A stretch of DNA of 64,000 nucleotides from Leptospira neocaledonica (GTDB lineage Bacteria > Spirochaetota > Leptospiria > Leptospirales > Leptospiraceae). The notes under the pieces are model-generated. The model saw only the letters and a program-made list of their open reading frames with translations. It made no database searches and was not told the DNA's origin. The DNA is taken from positions 1 to 64,000 of the forward strand of contig NZ_NPEA01000002.1 of assembly GCF_002812205.1 (NCBI RefSeq), read 5' to 3'. The translations under genes were made by a program, and so were the position numbers. Below are positions 25,126 to 35,683 of this stretch, one piece after another. Position 1 is the stretch's first letter. Each line of letters opens with the position of its first letter.

Positions 25126-27897
25126 ATGGTTTATTTTAACTCATGGGCGATCTCTTCGCTCATCTGTTCCATTTTCACCTTTATTATTTTCGCTTTTTTA
25201 GCTGCGTTAAAAAAGAAGGCGAACTATACGAGCGCGTTCTCTTATCTTTTCCTTTTCGTTTTTTTGATTAACTTCGGGTTCTTCTTCTCTGCGATTCTTC
25301 CTTTTCCGGAAGCGTCTTATCATAGACTAGTTACAGGACCGGCGGCTGTATTCGGTACGATTTTCCTTTGTATATTTGCGTACTTATATCCTAGAAATGA
25401 TCATCCTAAGGAAGCAAAGTATGTGATTGGATCATTACTCGGGATTTCTTCAATTACGATCTCTTATTCATATTATCAGATATTTACGAATAAGCCGTTA
25501 TTCGATTTTACGGGACAAATATACAATTACCAACAAAAGGTGGGCAATCTGCTTGCGGTTTCCTTACTCGCTTTCCTTCTTGTCATGATACTTATCCAGG
25601 TCCGAAAAATTATCAGAGCGGATAAGGAAGAAAGAAAAGCTTTAGTGCAGATGTCCCTAGGAATGGATGTCACCTACTTAGTTCCAGTGGTTTCCAATCT
25701 TTTGTTTAGATCGGGTGTAATCACTTTTAACGCGTTCCAACAATTGTACGTTGGTTTTATGATCTTAGGATATTTTACTCTAACTATATTATTTATTAAT
25801 AATACTGTAGATAAAACTTCTTTTATGACCAAAATTATCGGAATTACTGTGGCGACCTGTTTAGTTTTTGCTCAGGCATTTTCTACAGTCGTAAATCTAA
25901 AAAACGAGTCCTTATTCGATGAGATTAGTATTAAGGAAGCGCAAACCTTTTTGAATACAGGAAAATCGGAAGGTTCTTCGATTGCATACGCTGTTTCTTT
26001 AGGAGATTCTTCTAATAAACCGAAGGTTTTGATAAAATCTGCTGGTTTAGAACCGAATTTGAATCTGGCCCAGAAGGAAATTTTAGAAAATAAAAAGTCC
26101 GGTAATTTCCTGAAAAGAACTCCCATCACTAATCTTCCAAAAACAAGTTCCGAAGATTACGTACCTTCTCCCAATGATCTATTCTATTCATATTATCTTA
26201 GGGACGAGGTAGGGGAAAGAACTCTGCTCGTTGCTTTTCCATATTTGCATTATAGAAAGTTTTTGGATGAAACAAATAGCTGGTTAGTGTTCTTAACTCT
26301 TTCACTTGTATTTGTAATCTTAGTTTTGTTTCCGTTCTTCTTCAATCGAAGTTTAGTGCGACCTTTGAATACTTTGATCCGAGGAGTGGGAGAAGTAAAT
26401 TTAGGAAATCTTACGATACGAATTCCCGTACTCGTACAGGATGAAATTGGATATCTTTCCGAATCTTTTAATAAGATGGTGGGAAGCATACTAGAAGGAA
26501 GAACAAAGTTAGAAGAATACGCGGACACCTTGGAAGAAAAGGTGGATGCTCGCACAAAAGAAGTGACTGAAAAAATGGAAGAGATCCAGTCGCTTAAGGT
26601 GCAGCAAGATGGAGATTATTTTTTAACTTCTCTTTTGAGTAAACCTTTGATGACGAATTGGAATCGCTCCTCTTCGGTTACGACTAACTTCTATATCGAA
26701 CAAAAGAAAAAATTCGTTTTTAAGAATAAAGAATCCGAGATAGGCGGCGATATTTGTATCAGCGGAAACCTTTTATTCGGTTCTGAAAAGGAAAGATGGT
26801 CCGTCTTCCTAAACGGGGACGCGATGGGAAAATCCATGCAAGGTGCAGGAGGGGCCATCGTTCTTGGAACGGCTATGAACAATATCATGGCAAGATCCGC
26901 AAGCCAGGGGAAAGTCCTGAATATTTCTCCGGAAGATTGGGTGAGAGAAGCTTACCGAGAGTTAGATGATATTTTTAGAACCTTCGACGGTGTGATGATG
27001 GCTTCTGCCATTCTCGGACTAATCAACGAAAGAACCGGAAAGATGTTTTATTTTAATGCCGAACATCCGTGGGCAGTACTTCTCCGGGATGGAAAAGCTT
27101 CTTTTTTAGAAAGAGAATTAACTTTACGTAAACTAGGCTCTCCTTCCGAAATGAGCTTTCGAATTTTGGAATTCGATCTTAGGCCCGGGGATATTCTTTA
27201 CGTAGGTTCGGATGGAAGAGACGATATCAATCTAACCGAAGACGGAGTAAATTGGAATATGAACTCCGATGAGAACATGTTTCTGAAAACCGTAGAGGAT
27301 TCCAAAGGTGATCTGGATCATTTAGTGGATCGTATCCATAGTTTAGGTGCATTATCTGACGACCTTTCTTTGATACGCATCGGGTTTCATGAAAAACTTT
27401 CTCCAAATATTACGGAATCCAAAGCCGGCATACCTGAGTCTGTATTAAGAAAATATACCGAAGCCAAAGCGTTATTGCAACAGAGGGAGATTGGAACTGC
27501 AGTTGTATTATTGGAAGAAGCATTACATTCTGTTCCTTCTTTCAAAGCAGCCGCGAGATTATTGGGACAAGTGTATTATGACCGAAAAGAATATGACCCT
27601 TCTTCTCGTTGGTTTGAAAAATATTTAGAGTTCGATTCGGATTCTCCGAATATCTGGTTCTTACTTTCCGTATGTTATAAACATTTAAAAGAATATGCAA
27701 AGTCTAGCCACGCAGCGGAGAAGGTCCGTAGTTCCCAACCTCATCGTCTCGCGAACCTAATCAATCTAACGGATAATTACAGGCTATTAGGTCGTTTCGA
27801 CGAGGCACGTTCGGTCCTTGAAGCTGCAGAGTCCATAGATGGAGAAAGTCCAGGAGTCAGAAAGCTAGACGAACTCCTGAAATCGAAGGGCTACTAA
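25126..27897 (+). CDS. 7TM-HAMP-SpoIIE phosphatase with C-terminal TPRs, paralogue
   Basis: A 923-residue paralogue of the phosphatase at 18397, shorter by about 130 residues because its extracytoplasmic sensor region (~260-380) is smaller. About seven N-terminal transmembrane segments, a membrane segment near 390, HAMP (~405-460), coiled coil (~465-500), SpoIIE domain (~535-755) with IGGDI, NGDAMGKSMQGAGGA, GSDGRDD and LSDDLSLIRI, then TPR-like repeats (~772-923). The conserved N-D-A-M-G-K-S-M-Q-G-A-G-G stretch is nearly identical to the paralogue. It lies 82 bases behind the second MCP. Likely a membrane-signalling phosphatase. Confidence 0.9.
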   Translation: MVYFNSWAISSLICSIFTFIIFAFLAALKKKANYTSAFSYLFLFVFLINFGFFFSAILPFPEASYHRLVTGPAAVFGTIFLCIFAYLYPRNDHPKEAKYVIGSLLGISSITISYSYYQIFTNKPLFDFTGQIYNYQQKVGNLLAVSLLAFLLVMILIQVRKIIRADKEERKALVQMSLGMDVTYLVPVVSNLLFRSGVITFNAFQQLYVGFMILGYFTLTILFINNTVDKTSFMTKIIGITVATCLVFAQAFSTVVNLKNESLFDEISIKEAQTFLNTGKSEGSSIAYAVSLGDSSNKPKVLIKSAGLEPNLNLAQKEILENKKSGNFLKRTPITNLPKTSSEDYVPSPNDLFYSYYLRDEVGERTLLVAFPYLHYRKFLDETNSWLVFLTLSLVFVILVLFPFFFNRSLVRPLNTLIRGVGEVNLGNLTIRIPVLVQDEIGYLSESFNKMVGSILEGRTKLEEYADTLEEKVDARTKEVTEKMEEIQSLKVQQDGDYFLTSLLSKPLMTNWNRSSSVTTNFYIEQKKKFVFKNKESEIGGDICISGNLLFGSEKERWSVFLNGDAMGKSMQGAGGAIVLGTAMNNIMARSASQGKVLNISPEDWVREAYRELDDIFRTFDGVMMASAILGLINERTGKMFYFNAEHPWAVLLRDGKASFLERELTLRKLGSPSEMSFRILEFDLRPGDILYVGSDGRDDINLTEDGVNWNMNSDENMFLKTVEDSKGDLDHLVDRIHSLGALSDDLSLIRIGFHEKLSPNITESKAGIPESVLRKYTEAKALLQQREIGTAVVLLEEALHSVPSFKAAARLLGQVYYDRKEYDPSSRWFEKYLEFDSDSPNIWFLLSVCYKHLKEYAKSSHAAEKVRSSQPHRLANLINLTDNYRLLGRFDEARSVLEAAESIDGESPGVRKLDELLKSKGY

Positions 27898-28078
27898 AAC
27901 AAATTTAGATTGTGGAATCGGCCATTTCACAATGTTTTGTAAAAACGACCTTTAGAAATCGGTTCGACTCCCGTTTTCAAAGCGGCTGCCCGTCCTCCGA
28001 GCTACAAAAATTCGAGATCTAGCCTTAGGCATTAAGTCTCATTCCAAAGCGCAGGGTATCTAAAGGTTTCAAAGGTAG

Positions 28079-29098
<1,020 letters not shown>

Positions 29099-29424
29099 TA
29101 AAATCCTAATACTGGATATTAAAAGGCCGGAATTTTCCGGCCTTTTTTATTTAACCGCCTTAACATATTTTTCTCACCCCTTATGTAACTAAAAAAATCC
29201 CTAAAAATTAATGGTTGTTCGAAAACCCGGCGGAAAGCCCCGAATCATCTTGGAAATTTCTTGCCCGAAACTCTAAAATCGTTCTAAGTTTGGAAAAAAA
29301 ATCGGAAAACCTCAGGTCATACGTCCTGTACTCGCTCTAGGAAGGTATCTATCTTTAGGGCAAAAAAATAATGACAAAGCCTAGCTTTTTGCTATTTTGA
29401 GACACCCAAGCCAGGAGGCTCTGA
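29099..29424. other. Intergenic region between ilvC and the caspase-like gene
   Basis: A 326-base spacer. The ilvC terminator sits at 29121-29148. The remainder is AT-rich and shows no ORF with a credible start or a clear regulatory motif; AGGAGG (29412-29417) is the ribosome binding site of the next gene. Confidence 0.6.
29121..29148 (+). terminator. ilvC: Rho-independent terminator after ilvC
   Basis: AAAAGGCCGGAA pairs with TTCCGGCCTTTT around a two-base loop and is followed by a T-run. A textbook intrinsic terminator, strong in both directions. Confidence 0.9.
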
Positions 29425-31047
29425 TTGAAATCCTTAATTTCCATAATCGGAATTTCCCTCTTTTTGTTTTCCACCGATGTGTTCGCGCAGAAAAGGTTAG
29501 GCCTTATCTTCGGATCCAACTATAAAGGAAACAAAGCCGGAATTCCTGAGTTAAATCTTTGTGAGGCGGATGCCAAATATCTACACGATGAGATCAAGCG
29601 TGTAGGAAAATTCGACGAGATCAAAATTGTTTTGGGTAAAGATGTAACCAAAGACAATATTCAGAAAGAAATTAAGGCTCTTGCTTCTAAAGCAAAAGCG
29701 GATGATACAGTATTTCTTTATTTCTCCGGTCACGGCGCTTTTCAAAGGGATGAAAAAGCTAAAAACGGAATGAGAAACCTGATCATCTGTTATGATAGGC
29801 CTCACCTTTCCGACGATGAGTTGAACGATTATCTAGAAGCTATTAAATCTCCTAAAACAGTTTTCGTTTTCGATTGCTGTTTCTCCGGAGGGATTGCTAA
29901 AAAAGGAAAGGCAACCAGAGGTTCTGCGAACGTTCCAATTCCGGAAGGAAGTGATGGAACAGTTAAACAAGACTCTCAGGACTTTTTCTTCCAAGACAAG
30001 GCGATCATTTCCAGTGCGGATGATAACCAAACTGCAATCGAAGTAGGCGGAACAATCAATCATGGGATCTTTACGTATAATTTCGGAAAGGCCCTTTCTA
30101 GTGGAGACTTAAACCAGGACAATGTGATCACTGCCCTCGAAGCATTCTTTGCTTCTAAAGACGAAACAGTCAATATGGCTAAAAAGTACGATCACGAACA
30201 AGTGCCTCAGATTTCGGGTAACGCGTCGGGTATCTTCTTAGCGGGAGAAAAAAAACCTGATCCTCCAAAACCTGTCGAGCCTGTAAAACCTCCTGTAAAT
30301 CCTACTCCAGTTCCGGATGTTCAACCTCCTAAGCCTGAGCCTGAAACTCCTGTTGTTACTAACGAAGAGCCTCCAGTTGTTCCTACTAATCTAAAAGGTG
30401 ATCTGGTAATCAAAACAACAATTATCCAAGATAGAGCATATGCCGTGTCTGACCTTCCTCCGGAGATCCGTATAACCTCTGGTAAGAAGAGAGTGGGAAA
30501 TCGTTCTATCAGAGTACTCATCGACGATAAGGAAGTGGATAAGACGATCGCGACCGAATCTTCCAATTATTGGGGCGCGACTAAGAGAATGGGAAAACTA
30601 ACCCCAGGCGCGACTTATACCTTAACTGTCAAAGGGGTACCTGCCGGAGTTCATAAGGTAACCATCCAAGCGGATGATTACCCCGAAGTTCAAAAAACCC
30701 AGGCAGTTCTTCCTAATAAAAGAAACGATCTGGAAGTTGTGACTTCTATGACAGGTTATGGAGCGATCCGAGGAAAAGTATTTTACAGAACCTTGGATAA
30801 CCCTGTGATCAATCAGCCGATCTTTATGCCTACTGTTACAAGCGTAACAGGTATCAATAAACTAAATACTGATCAAAATGGTAACTTCTGGTTTACAAAC
30901 TTGAAACCGGGAGAGTACGAGATCAAGGCTACCTTTGCAGAAGATCTGAATTTGAATAATGCTGATATTAAGGTGAGAGAGGGAGAAGTAACGGAAGTGG
31001 ATATTATCCTGAACGTGAAACTTCCTTCAACTAAGACTAAATATTAA
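29425..31047 (+). CDS. Exported caspase-like (C14) peptidase with C-terminal repeat domain
   Basis: A 540-residue protein starting at TTG 29425 with AGGAGG nearby upstream. Residues 1-21 are a signal peptide ([13 protein letters not shown]). The catalytic domain (~24-275) has the caspase dyad: His103 in YFSGHGAF and Cys152 in VFDCCFSGG, the metacaspase/orthocaspase style. A Pro-rich linker (~278-320) follows, then beta-rich domains, the last one resembling a carboxypeptidase-regulatory-like repeat (GKVFYRT...[15 protein letters not shown]). Export of a caspase-like enzyme is unusual and implies an envelope or secreted role; no substrate or activator is visible. Terminator at 31074. Confidence 0.85.
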   Translation: MKSLISIIGISLFLFSTDVFAQKRLGLIFGSNYKGNKAGIPELNLCEADAKYLHDEIKRVGKFDEIKIVLGKDVTKDNIQKEIKALASKAKADDTVFLYFSGHGAFQRDEKAKNGMRNLIICYDRPHLSDDELNDYLEAIKSPKTVFVFDCCFSGGIAKKGKATRGSANVPIPEGSDGTVKQDSQDFFFQDKAIISSADDNQTAIEVGGTINHGIFTYNFGKALSSGDLNQDNVITALEAFFASKDETVNMAKKYDHEQVPQISGNASGIFLAGEKKPDPPKPVEPVKPPVNPTPVPDVQPPKPEPETPVVTNEEPPVVPTNLKGDLVIKTTIIQDRAYAVSDLPPEIRITSGKKRVGNRSIRVLIDDKEVDKTIATESSNYWGATKRMGKLTPGATYTLTVKGVPAGVHKVTIQADDYPEVQKTQAVLPNKRNDLEVVTSMTGYGAIRGKVFYRTLDNPVINQPIFMPTVTSVTGINKLNTDQNGNFWFTNLKPGEYEIKATFAEDLNLNNADIKVREGEVTEVDIILNVKLPSTKTKY

Positions 31048-31073
31048 AAAATTAGAATATTTATTTTCAGGAG

Positions 31074-31103
31074 AGCCTCTCGAGAATTCGAGGGGCTTTT
31101 TTG
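31074..31103 (+). terminator. Rho-independent terminator after the caspase-like gene
   Basis: AGCCTCTCG (31074-31082) pairs with CGAGGGGCT (31089-31097), with one G-T pair and a six-base loop, followed by a T-run. Confidence 0.85.
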
Positions 31104-31118
31104 TTCCTGGTTTGGGTT

Positions 31119-31325
31119 TTAATCTTTTTGGAAACTATTCCATTGTTTGGAATTGATTCTTCTTTTGCGAATTTCGACTAGGATTTTCATTTGTCTTCTA
31201 TCCAACAAATTTCCTGCCTTTAAACCGAACTCCGGTAAAGCGGTATCATTTGTAAGGTTTGCAAAGGTTTTTCCGATTTTTGCGAAGGAACTCCGTAGAT
31301 CCGGATCCATTTCGGGATATATCAT
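31119..31325 (-). CDS. Small protein, unknown (68 aa)
   Basis: A 68-residue protein. It is chosen over the overlapping frames because GGAGG (31332-31336 on the complementary strand) lies exactly six bases before ATG 31325, the best ribosome binding site in the area. The product is charged and helical, with a KIGKTFANLT segment and a basic C-terminus (RKRRINSKQWN); no signal peptide, no known motif. It may bind nucleic acid or a partner protein, but that is speculative. It is divergent from the 85-aa gene at 31469. Confidence 0.6.
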   Translation of the reverse strand: MIYPEMDPDLRSSFAKIGKTFANLTNDTALPEFGLKAGNLLDRRQMKILVEIRKRRINSKQWNSFQKD

Positions 31326-31331
31326 AAATCG

Positions 31332-31336
31332 CCTCC
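31332..31336 (-). promoter_or_regulatory. Ribosome binding site deciding the 68-aa start
   Basis: CCTCC on the plus strand, which reads GGAGG on the minus strand, six bases upstream of the ATG at 31325. It supports translation on this strand. Confidence 0.6.
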
Positions 31337-31468
31337 GTGCGACCCCATTCGGGAAAAAAGGGAGAAAGTTCCGGGTTTTCCATCCTTGGAAAGGAAGCTT
31401 TCTCCCAAACTGTACTTCGGGACTTTGCGAAAATACTTGAGATATTTTTTTTCTTGTACGAAAAGAAA

Positions 31469-31723
31469 GTGCGCAGTAAATTTGGTAAAATGCAGATCCG
31501 TCTGGAAAATAGGACTGGCAAAAGATCGGGAAGATTCGTCGTATACGAGTACGGCACGGATCTATTCGGTTACGTCTATGTGGACAAATTTTTGGGCCGC
31601 GATAGAGGCAAAATGGTTTCCAGATGGTTAATGCAAGATGTCGGTTCTTTGGTCCGCCTTTTGGACCATGAAATATACAAAAGAGAGACCGAAAACTACG
31701 AGAACGTCACTTTAGCGGTATGA
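31469..31723 (+). CDS. Small conserved-looking protein coupled to MutS-like gene
   Basis: Either GTG 31469 (84 residues) or ATG 31490 (77 residues) is the start; the frame is open further upstream, but that part is low-complexity and overlaps the opposite-strand gene. The product is basic and ends ENVTLAV. The stop overlaps the start of the MutS-like gene (ATGA), indicating translational coupling. It contains a conserved-looking [33 protein letters not shown] region. No known family is recognised. Probably works with the MutS-like protein, by position. Confidence 0.55.
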   Translation: MRSKFGKMQIRLENRTGKRSGRFVVYEYGTDLFGYVYVDKFLGRDRGKMVSRWLMQDVGSLVRLLDHEIYKRETENYENVTLAV

Positions 31724-33630
31724 ACGCCCTAAACAGGGTCCGTCGACTTGGATCCGAAATTTCCCGCCTTGGCAGGATTATCCAAAAGGAAGAATCTGCC
31801 CTTTCTCTTTTATCCACTTTTAGAATACTTTCCTTTTTATTTTTTATTTCCTGGATCATGGGAGTTTATCTCGTTCGTACTCTTTCTGATCTATATTATT
31901 TACCCTCGATCCTTATCTTAGCAGTCTTCTATCGATTACTTTCTGCGTACCAAAAAAGGAGGGAGAAGATCCGAAGATTAAATGTCTGGTCTGATTTTCT
32001 GACAGCTCAGATCTCCCGGATCCAATTGGATGGAAAACATTATCCAAAATCCAAGAGGGAATATTATAAAAATCTTGTATTAGAGACTGGACTTCCCTCA
32101 TGGACCAAGGATCTGGATTTTTTAGGGGAGAAGGGGATCTTCTCTAGAATAGACACAACAGTTATACAAAAGGGAACTTCCAAATTTTTAGAATACTTTT
32201 TAGAAACTCCTGAAGAATCCAAAGTAATCGCAAGACAATCCGCGGTGTTTGGTCTTTCAAGAAGAGAAAGGGTACTACAAAAATTACTCAGACAATTTAG
32301 GTTGTACGAGGCTTCTTTTCCGGCTAGAAGAGAAGGAGAAGAAGAAAAACTTCCTTCTTACATCCCCAAGATCGGGAATTTACAACCGGAACGTTCCGAA
32401 AAGAATAAGATAGATTTTCCATTTAATTTATTTGAAGAAGAACCGAATGATTTTTGGAAATTTTCTTTTGGAAATGTAGCCGGAGTTCTTAGAGTTCTAT
32501 TTCCTGTTTGGTTAGTTCTTGTTTGGGTTTTAGTATTAGGAAGTTTTTTATTCGGACAAACCTGGGGATTCGGAATATTCATCCTGCATTCCGCCTTTTT
32601 CGGATCGTACAGAAATAGATCTTTAAAGATGTTACAACCTATCGCAGAAGACTCTGAAACATTGGAGGAATTAGGAAAACTTCTGCTCTATATCCGTTCT
32701 TCAAATCTATCCGGAACAAAAGGAGAAGTTTTTCTTTCCAATTGGAAAAAGAAGGAATTAAAAAACTCTTGGAAACAATTTCTTAAAATTTCCAATCTTG
32801 CTGCTTATACACAGTCTCCTCTAGCTCATGCTTTTTTGAATATTTTATTTTTCTTCGATCTTTGGATCTGGAGAAGGTACACATCTTGGTGGAATAAGGA
32901 TGGAGCCTCCCTAAAAGCATCTATGTCGGATCTTGCTGAGTTGGATTCTTTGCTTCCACTTGCAAACTTGAGCTGGATAGAACCAGATTTTACATTTCCT
33001 AGATTAGAAAAATCGAATGTAACAATCCATGCAAAGGATTTGGTTCATCCATTGATCCCTTCCGAAAAAAGGGTGTCGAATGATCTGGAGCCTATGCAAC
33101 CAGGGAAACTTCTTCTTTTGACCGGATCGAATATGTCCGGAAAAACCACTTACTTAAGAGCGTTGGGAATTTCCGGAATATTTGCAATGGCAGGGGGACC
33201 GGTACCTGCTTCCGAATTTATAACTCCTATCTTAGAAGTACATTCCAGTATCCGAAACGAAGACTCTGTAGAAGAAGGGATCTCTTTCTTTTATGCAGAA
33301 GTCAGACGTTTGGGAAGAATATTACAAGATGTTAAAAATTCCGCAAAAGGCAGATTAGTCTTGTTAGATGAGATTCTAAAGGGTACGAATTCTAGAGAAA
33401 GGACAATCGCCTGTAAAGGGATCTTAAAAAAGTTAAGGCAGTACGGAGTGTTTGGGATCATTACCACTCATGATCTGGAATTGGCCGACTTGCCTGAGCT
33501 TTCTTTGTTTCATTTCAGAGAAGAAATCGAGAACGGCAAAATGACTTTCGATTATAAGATCAGATCAGGAATAGTCCAGTCCAGTAACGCCCTGGAAGTT
33601 TTAAGATTAGAAGGTTTGGACTTGGACTAA
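31720..33630 (+). CDS. Membrane-associated MutS-family ATPase
   Basis: A 636-residue protein with the MutS ATPase core at the C-terminus: Walker [10 protein letters not shown] (469-477), a V-H-S-S-I-x-N-x-D-S-x-x-x-G-x-S-F-F segment, Walker [13 protein letters not shown] (~548-559) and TTHD (~587-590). In front are hydrophobic segments at ~34-52 and 58-76, again around 250-298 and ~375, so it is predicted to be an integral membrane protein. It lacks the N-terminal mismatch-recognition domain (no FxE motif) of MutS1 and the Smr domain of MutS2. The role is unknown; membrane-linked DNA or lipid function is possible. Its start overlaps the small gene at 31469. Confidence 0.82.
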   Translation: MNALNRVRRLGSEISRLGRIIQKEESALSLLSTFRILSFLFFISWIMGVYLVRTLSDLYYLPSILILAVFYRLLSAYQKRREKIRRLNVWSDFLTAQISRIQLDGKHYPKSKREYYKNLVLETGLPSWTKDLDFLGEKGIFSRIDTTVIQKGTSKFLEYFLETPEESKVIARQSAVFGLSRRERVLQKLLRQFRLYEASFPARREGEEEKLPSYIPKIGNLQPERSEKNKIDFPFNLFEEEPNDFWKFSFGNVAGVLRVLFPVWLVLVWVLVLGSFLFGQTWGFGIFILHSAFFGSYRNRSLKMLQPIAEDSETLEELGKLLLYIRSSNLSGTKGEVFLSNWKKKELKNSWKQFLKISNLAAYTQSPLAHAFLNILFFFDLWIWRRYTSWWNKDGASLKASMSDLAELDSLLPLANLSWIEPDFTFPRLEKSNVTIHAKDLVHPLIPSEKRVSNDLEPMQPGKLLLLTGSNMSGKTTYLRALGISGIFAMAGGPVPASEFITPILEVHSSIRNEDSVEEGISFFYAEVRRLGRILQDVKNSAKGRLVLLDEILKGTNSRERTIACKGILKKLRQYGVFGIITTHDLELADLPELSLFHFREEIENGKMTFDYKIRSGIVQSSNALEVLRLEGLDLD

Positions 33631-33703
33631 AATCCGACTTTGGTTGGCAGCCGGTATCTCTCTTTTTTGTCTTGCCCGACAGGCTCTTTAAAATTCTAAT
33701 CAA

Positions 33704-35683
33704 TTGGAAAAGATGAAACGTTTACCAAGCAATCTTAAATTGATCGGCGGATACGCCATCTACTTTGTTCTCATTCTAATTCTTTATAAAGCGGCTTTTC
33801 TTTGGGTGTATTCCTATAGATTAGAAGGCGCAGAAACCAAGGATATTTTATGGGCGATCTTGGTAGGACTTAGGTTCGATATTTCAGTCATTGGAATGAT
33901 CTTAGGGCCATTCGCTTTTCTTTCTTGCCTTCCATATTTAAATCGTTTTAAGTTTTTTAATTTTTTCTGGGGATATTTTCCGATTCTGATCAGCGTTTGG
34001 ATGCTTTCGCATTTAATCGCGGATATAGTTTATTTCGAGAATGCCAATAAACATATAGGATATGAAGGTTTTGTATTTATAGGAAAGGATATGGGGGTGA
34101 TCTTAAAGTCAGCCTTTGAACAGAATCCTTTTTTGGCTGTAGTGGCTTCTCTTTTAATTTTGGTGTTTTTGCCACTATCTACTTATTTTTTCTTAAAATT
34201 TAATCCATACAAACACGAACCTGAATCTTGGAAAAGGGATAGTATTCTATCATTCGTTGTTTTGATAATTGTTGTTTTTGCGATCCGAGGAGGAATTCAA
34301 GAAACTCCTTTAAGAGCGAGTAATGCGATTGTTTCAGGACATTCCTTTGTAAATAATATTGCATTGAATGGTGTATTCACTTCTATCATGGATTTGAAAA
34401 GCCAGTCCATTCCGAATTATCTGAAGTTGGAAACCAAGGAATCGGTTCGTATCGTCAGAGAAGAGATTTCTTATGAGGGTGCGGAATTTATCGGAAAAAA
34501 ATATCCTTTATTAAGAAAACAGAAACAAACCAATAACGGAAAACCTCCGAATATTGTTTTAATTCTTCTGGAAAACTGGACCGGAAAATTTATAGATCCG
34601 ATCAGTGATGGAAAAGTTTTCGGAAAAGAACTCACTCCTAATTTTAATAAACTTTTAAGAAAAGGAAGATTTTATACCAGGTTTTTTGCCTCAGGTGGAA
34701 GAACTACTAACGGTATGATGTCTATCCTGACCGGTCTGCCCGATCGACCTGGATTGACTGTGGTAAGGACTCACCAAGTGTTGGGAAATTTTTCCGGGAT
34801 AGGAAATATTTTTAAGCGTATGGGATACGACACCTTCTTCGTAACCGGTGGAGATCTAAGTTTTGATAATAAAGCTACTCTAATGCCTCATTGGGGATTC
34901 GATTCTGTTCTAGGCGAAAAAGAAATATCTAAGTTGAACAGATTTAAGATTGGAGCCTGGGGTTATGACGACGCGGATGTACTTCAGGTACTGCATGAAA
35001 AAATTTCGGAATCCAAAAAACCTTTTTTGGGAGTTTCTTTAACCTTATCCACACATTATCCGTACCGTGCCCCGGATCCTAAGTTCAGGATCTTTAAAGA
35101 AGACGAAAGAGACTTCGAATATCTGAATGTGTATCATTATGCGGATTGGGCAGTTAGGGATTTTATGGACCGGGCCGAAAAATCCAAATATTTCGATAAT
35201 ACAATCTTTATATTCGTGGCTGACCATACTCATCATCGTTATTTGGATTATTATGAAGATAGAAATATTCCGTTTTTAATATATTCTCCCGGAAAAATAT
35301 TACCTGCAATCGATGAGAGAGATGCTTCTCAATTGGATGTGATTCCTACGATATTGAGCCTTGTAGGAAAAGAGGCATACTTCTCTGCTATGGGAAGAAA
35401 TTTGTTAGCTCCTAAAAAGACAGAGTCCGCGTACTTTGCTTACGGAAATCTGATCGGTTGGATCGAGTCGGATTTATTCTATATCCATTTCGTGGATGGA
35501 AATCGTAATTTAAAATATTCCGCAAAAGGTCCACGGGAAGAAGTAAATCTTTGCGATACTCAACCTAAGATTTGCGAGTCACATTTCAATAAGGCAAGAG
35601 CGTTTTTGAATCTAAGCCATGAATTGATGAATCAGAATTTGGTATTTCCGACTAAGGAAGAATTGGAAAGAAAAGAATATTAA
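33704..35683 (+). CDS. LTA-synthase-type sulfatase/phosphoglycerol transferase
   Basis: A 659-residue membrane enzyme with about five N-terminal transmembrane segments (~1-215) and an extracytoplasmic alkaline-phosphatase-superfamily domain (~280-600). The nucleophile region is GGRTTNGM with Thr334/335; metal ligands fit ILLENW near 285 and the VADHTHH motif around 505. Start TTG 33704, with ATG 33713 as alternative. LtaS-like enzymes transfer phosphoglycerol or phosphoethanolamine to envelope glycans; in a diderm spirochaete the acceptor is unknown. Converges on the AsmA-like gene without a gap. Confidence 0.82.
   Translation: MEKMKRLPSNLKLIGGYAIYFVLILILYKAAFLWVYSYRLEGAETKDILWAILVGLRFDISVIGMILGPFAFLSCLPYLNRFKFFNFFWGYFPILISVWMLSHLIADIVYFENANKHIGYEGFVFIGKDMGVILKSAFEQNPFLAVVASLLILVFLPLSTYFFLKFNPYKHEPESWKRDSILSFVVLIIVVFAIRGGIQETPLRASNAIVSGHSFVNNIALNGVFTSIMDLKSQSIPNYLKLETKESVRIVREEISYEGAEFIGKKYPLLRKQKQTNNGKPPNIVLILLENWTGKFIDPISDGKVFGKELTPNFNKLLRKGRFYTRFFASGGRTTNGMMSILTGLPDRPGLTVVRTHQVLGNFSGIGNIFKRMGYDTFFVTGGDLSFDNKATLMPHWGFDSVLGEKEISKLNRFKIGAWGYDDADVLQVLHEKISESKKPFLGVSLTLSTHYPYRAPDPKFRIFKEDERDFEYLNVYHYADWAVRDFMDRAEKSKYFDNTIFIFVADHTHHRYLDYYEDRNIPFLIYSPGKILPAIDERDASQLDVIPTILSLVGKEAYFSAMGRNLLAPKKTESAYFAYGNLIGWIESDLFYIHFVDGNRNLKYSAKGPREEVNLCDTQPKICESHFNKARAFLNLSHELMNQNLVFPTKEELERKEY

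Noticed and set aside
31246..31557. 103-codon open frame on the minus strand
   Set aside because: It overlaps the two small genes with better start signals, has low-complexity content and no RBS.
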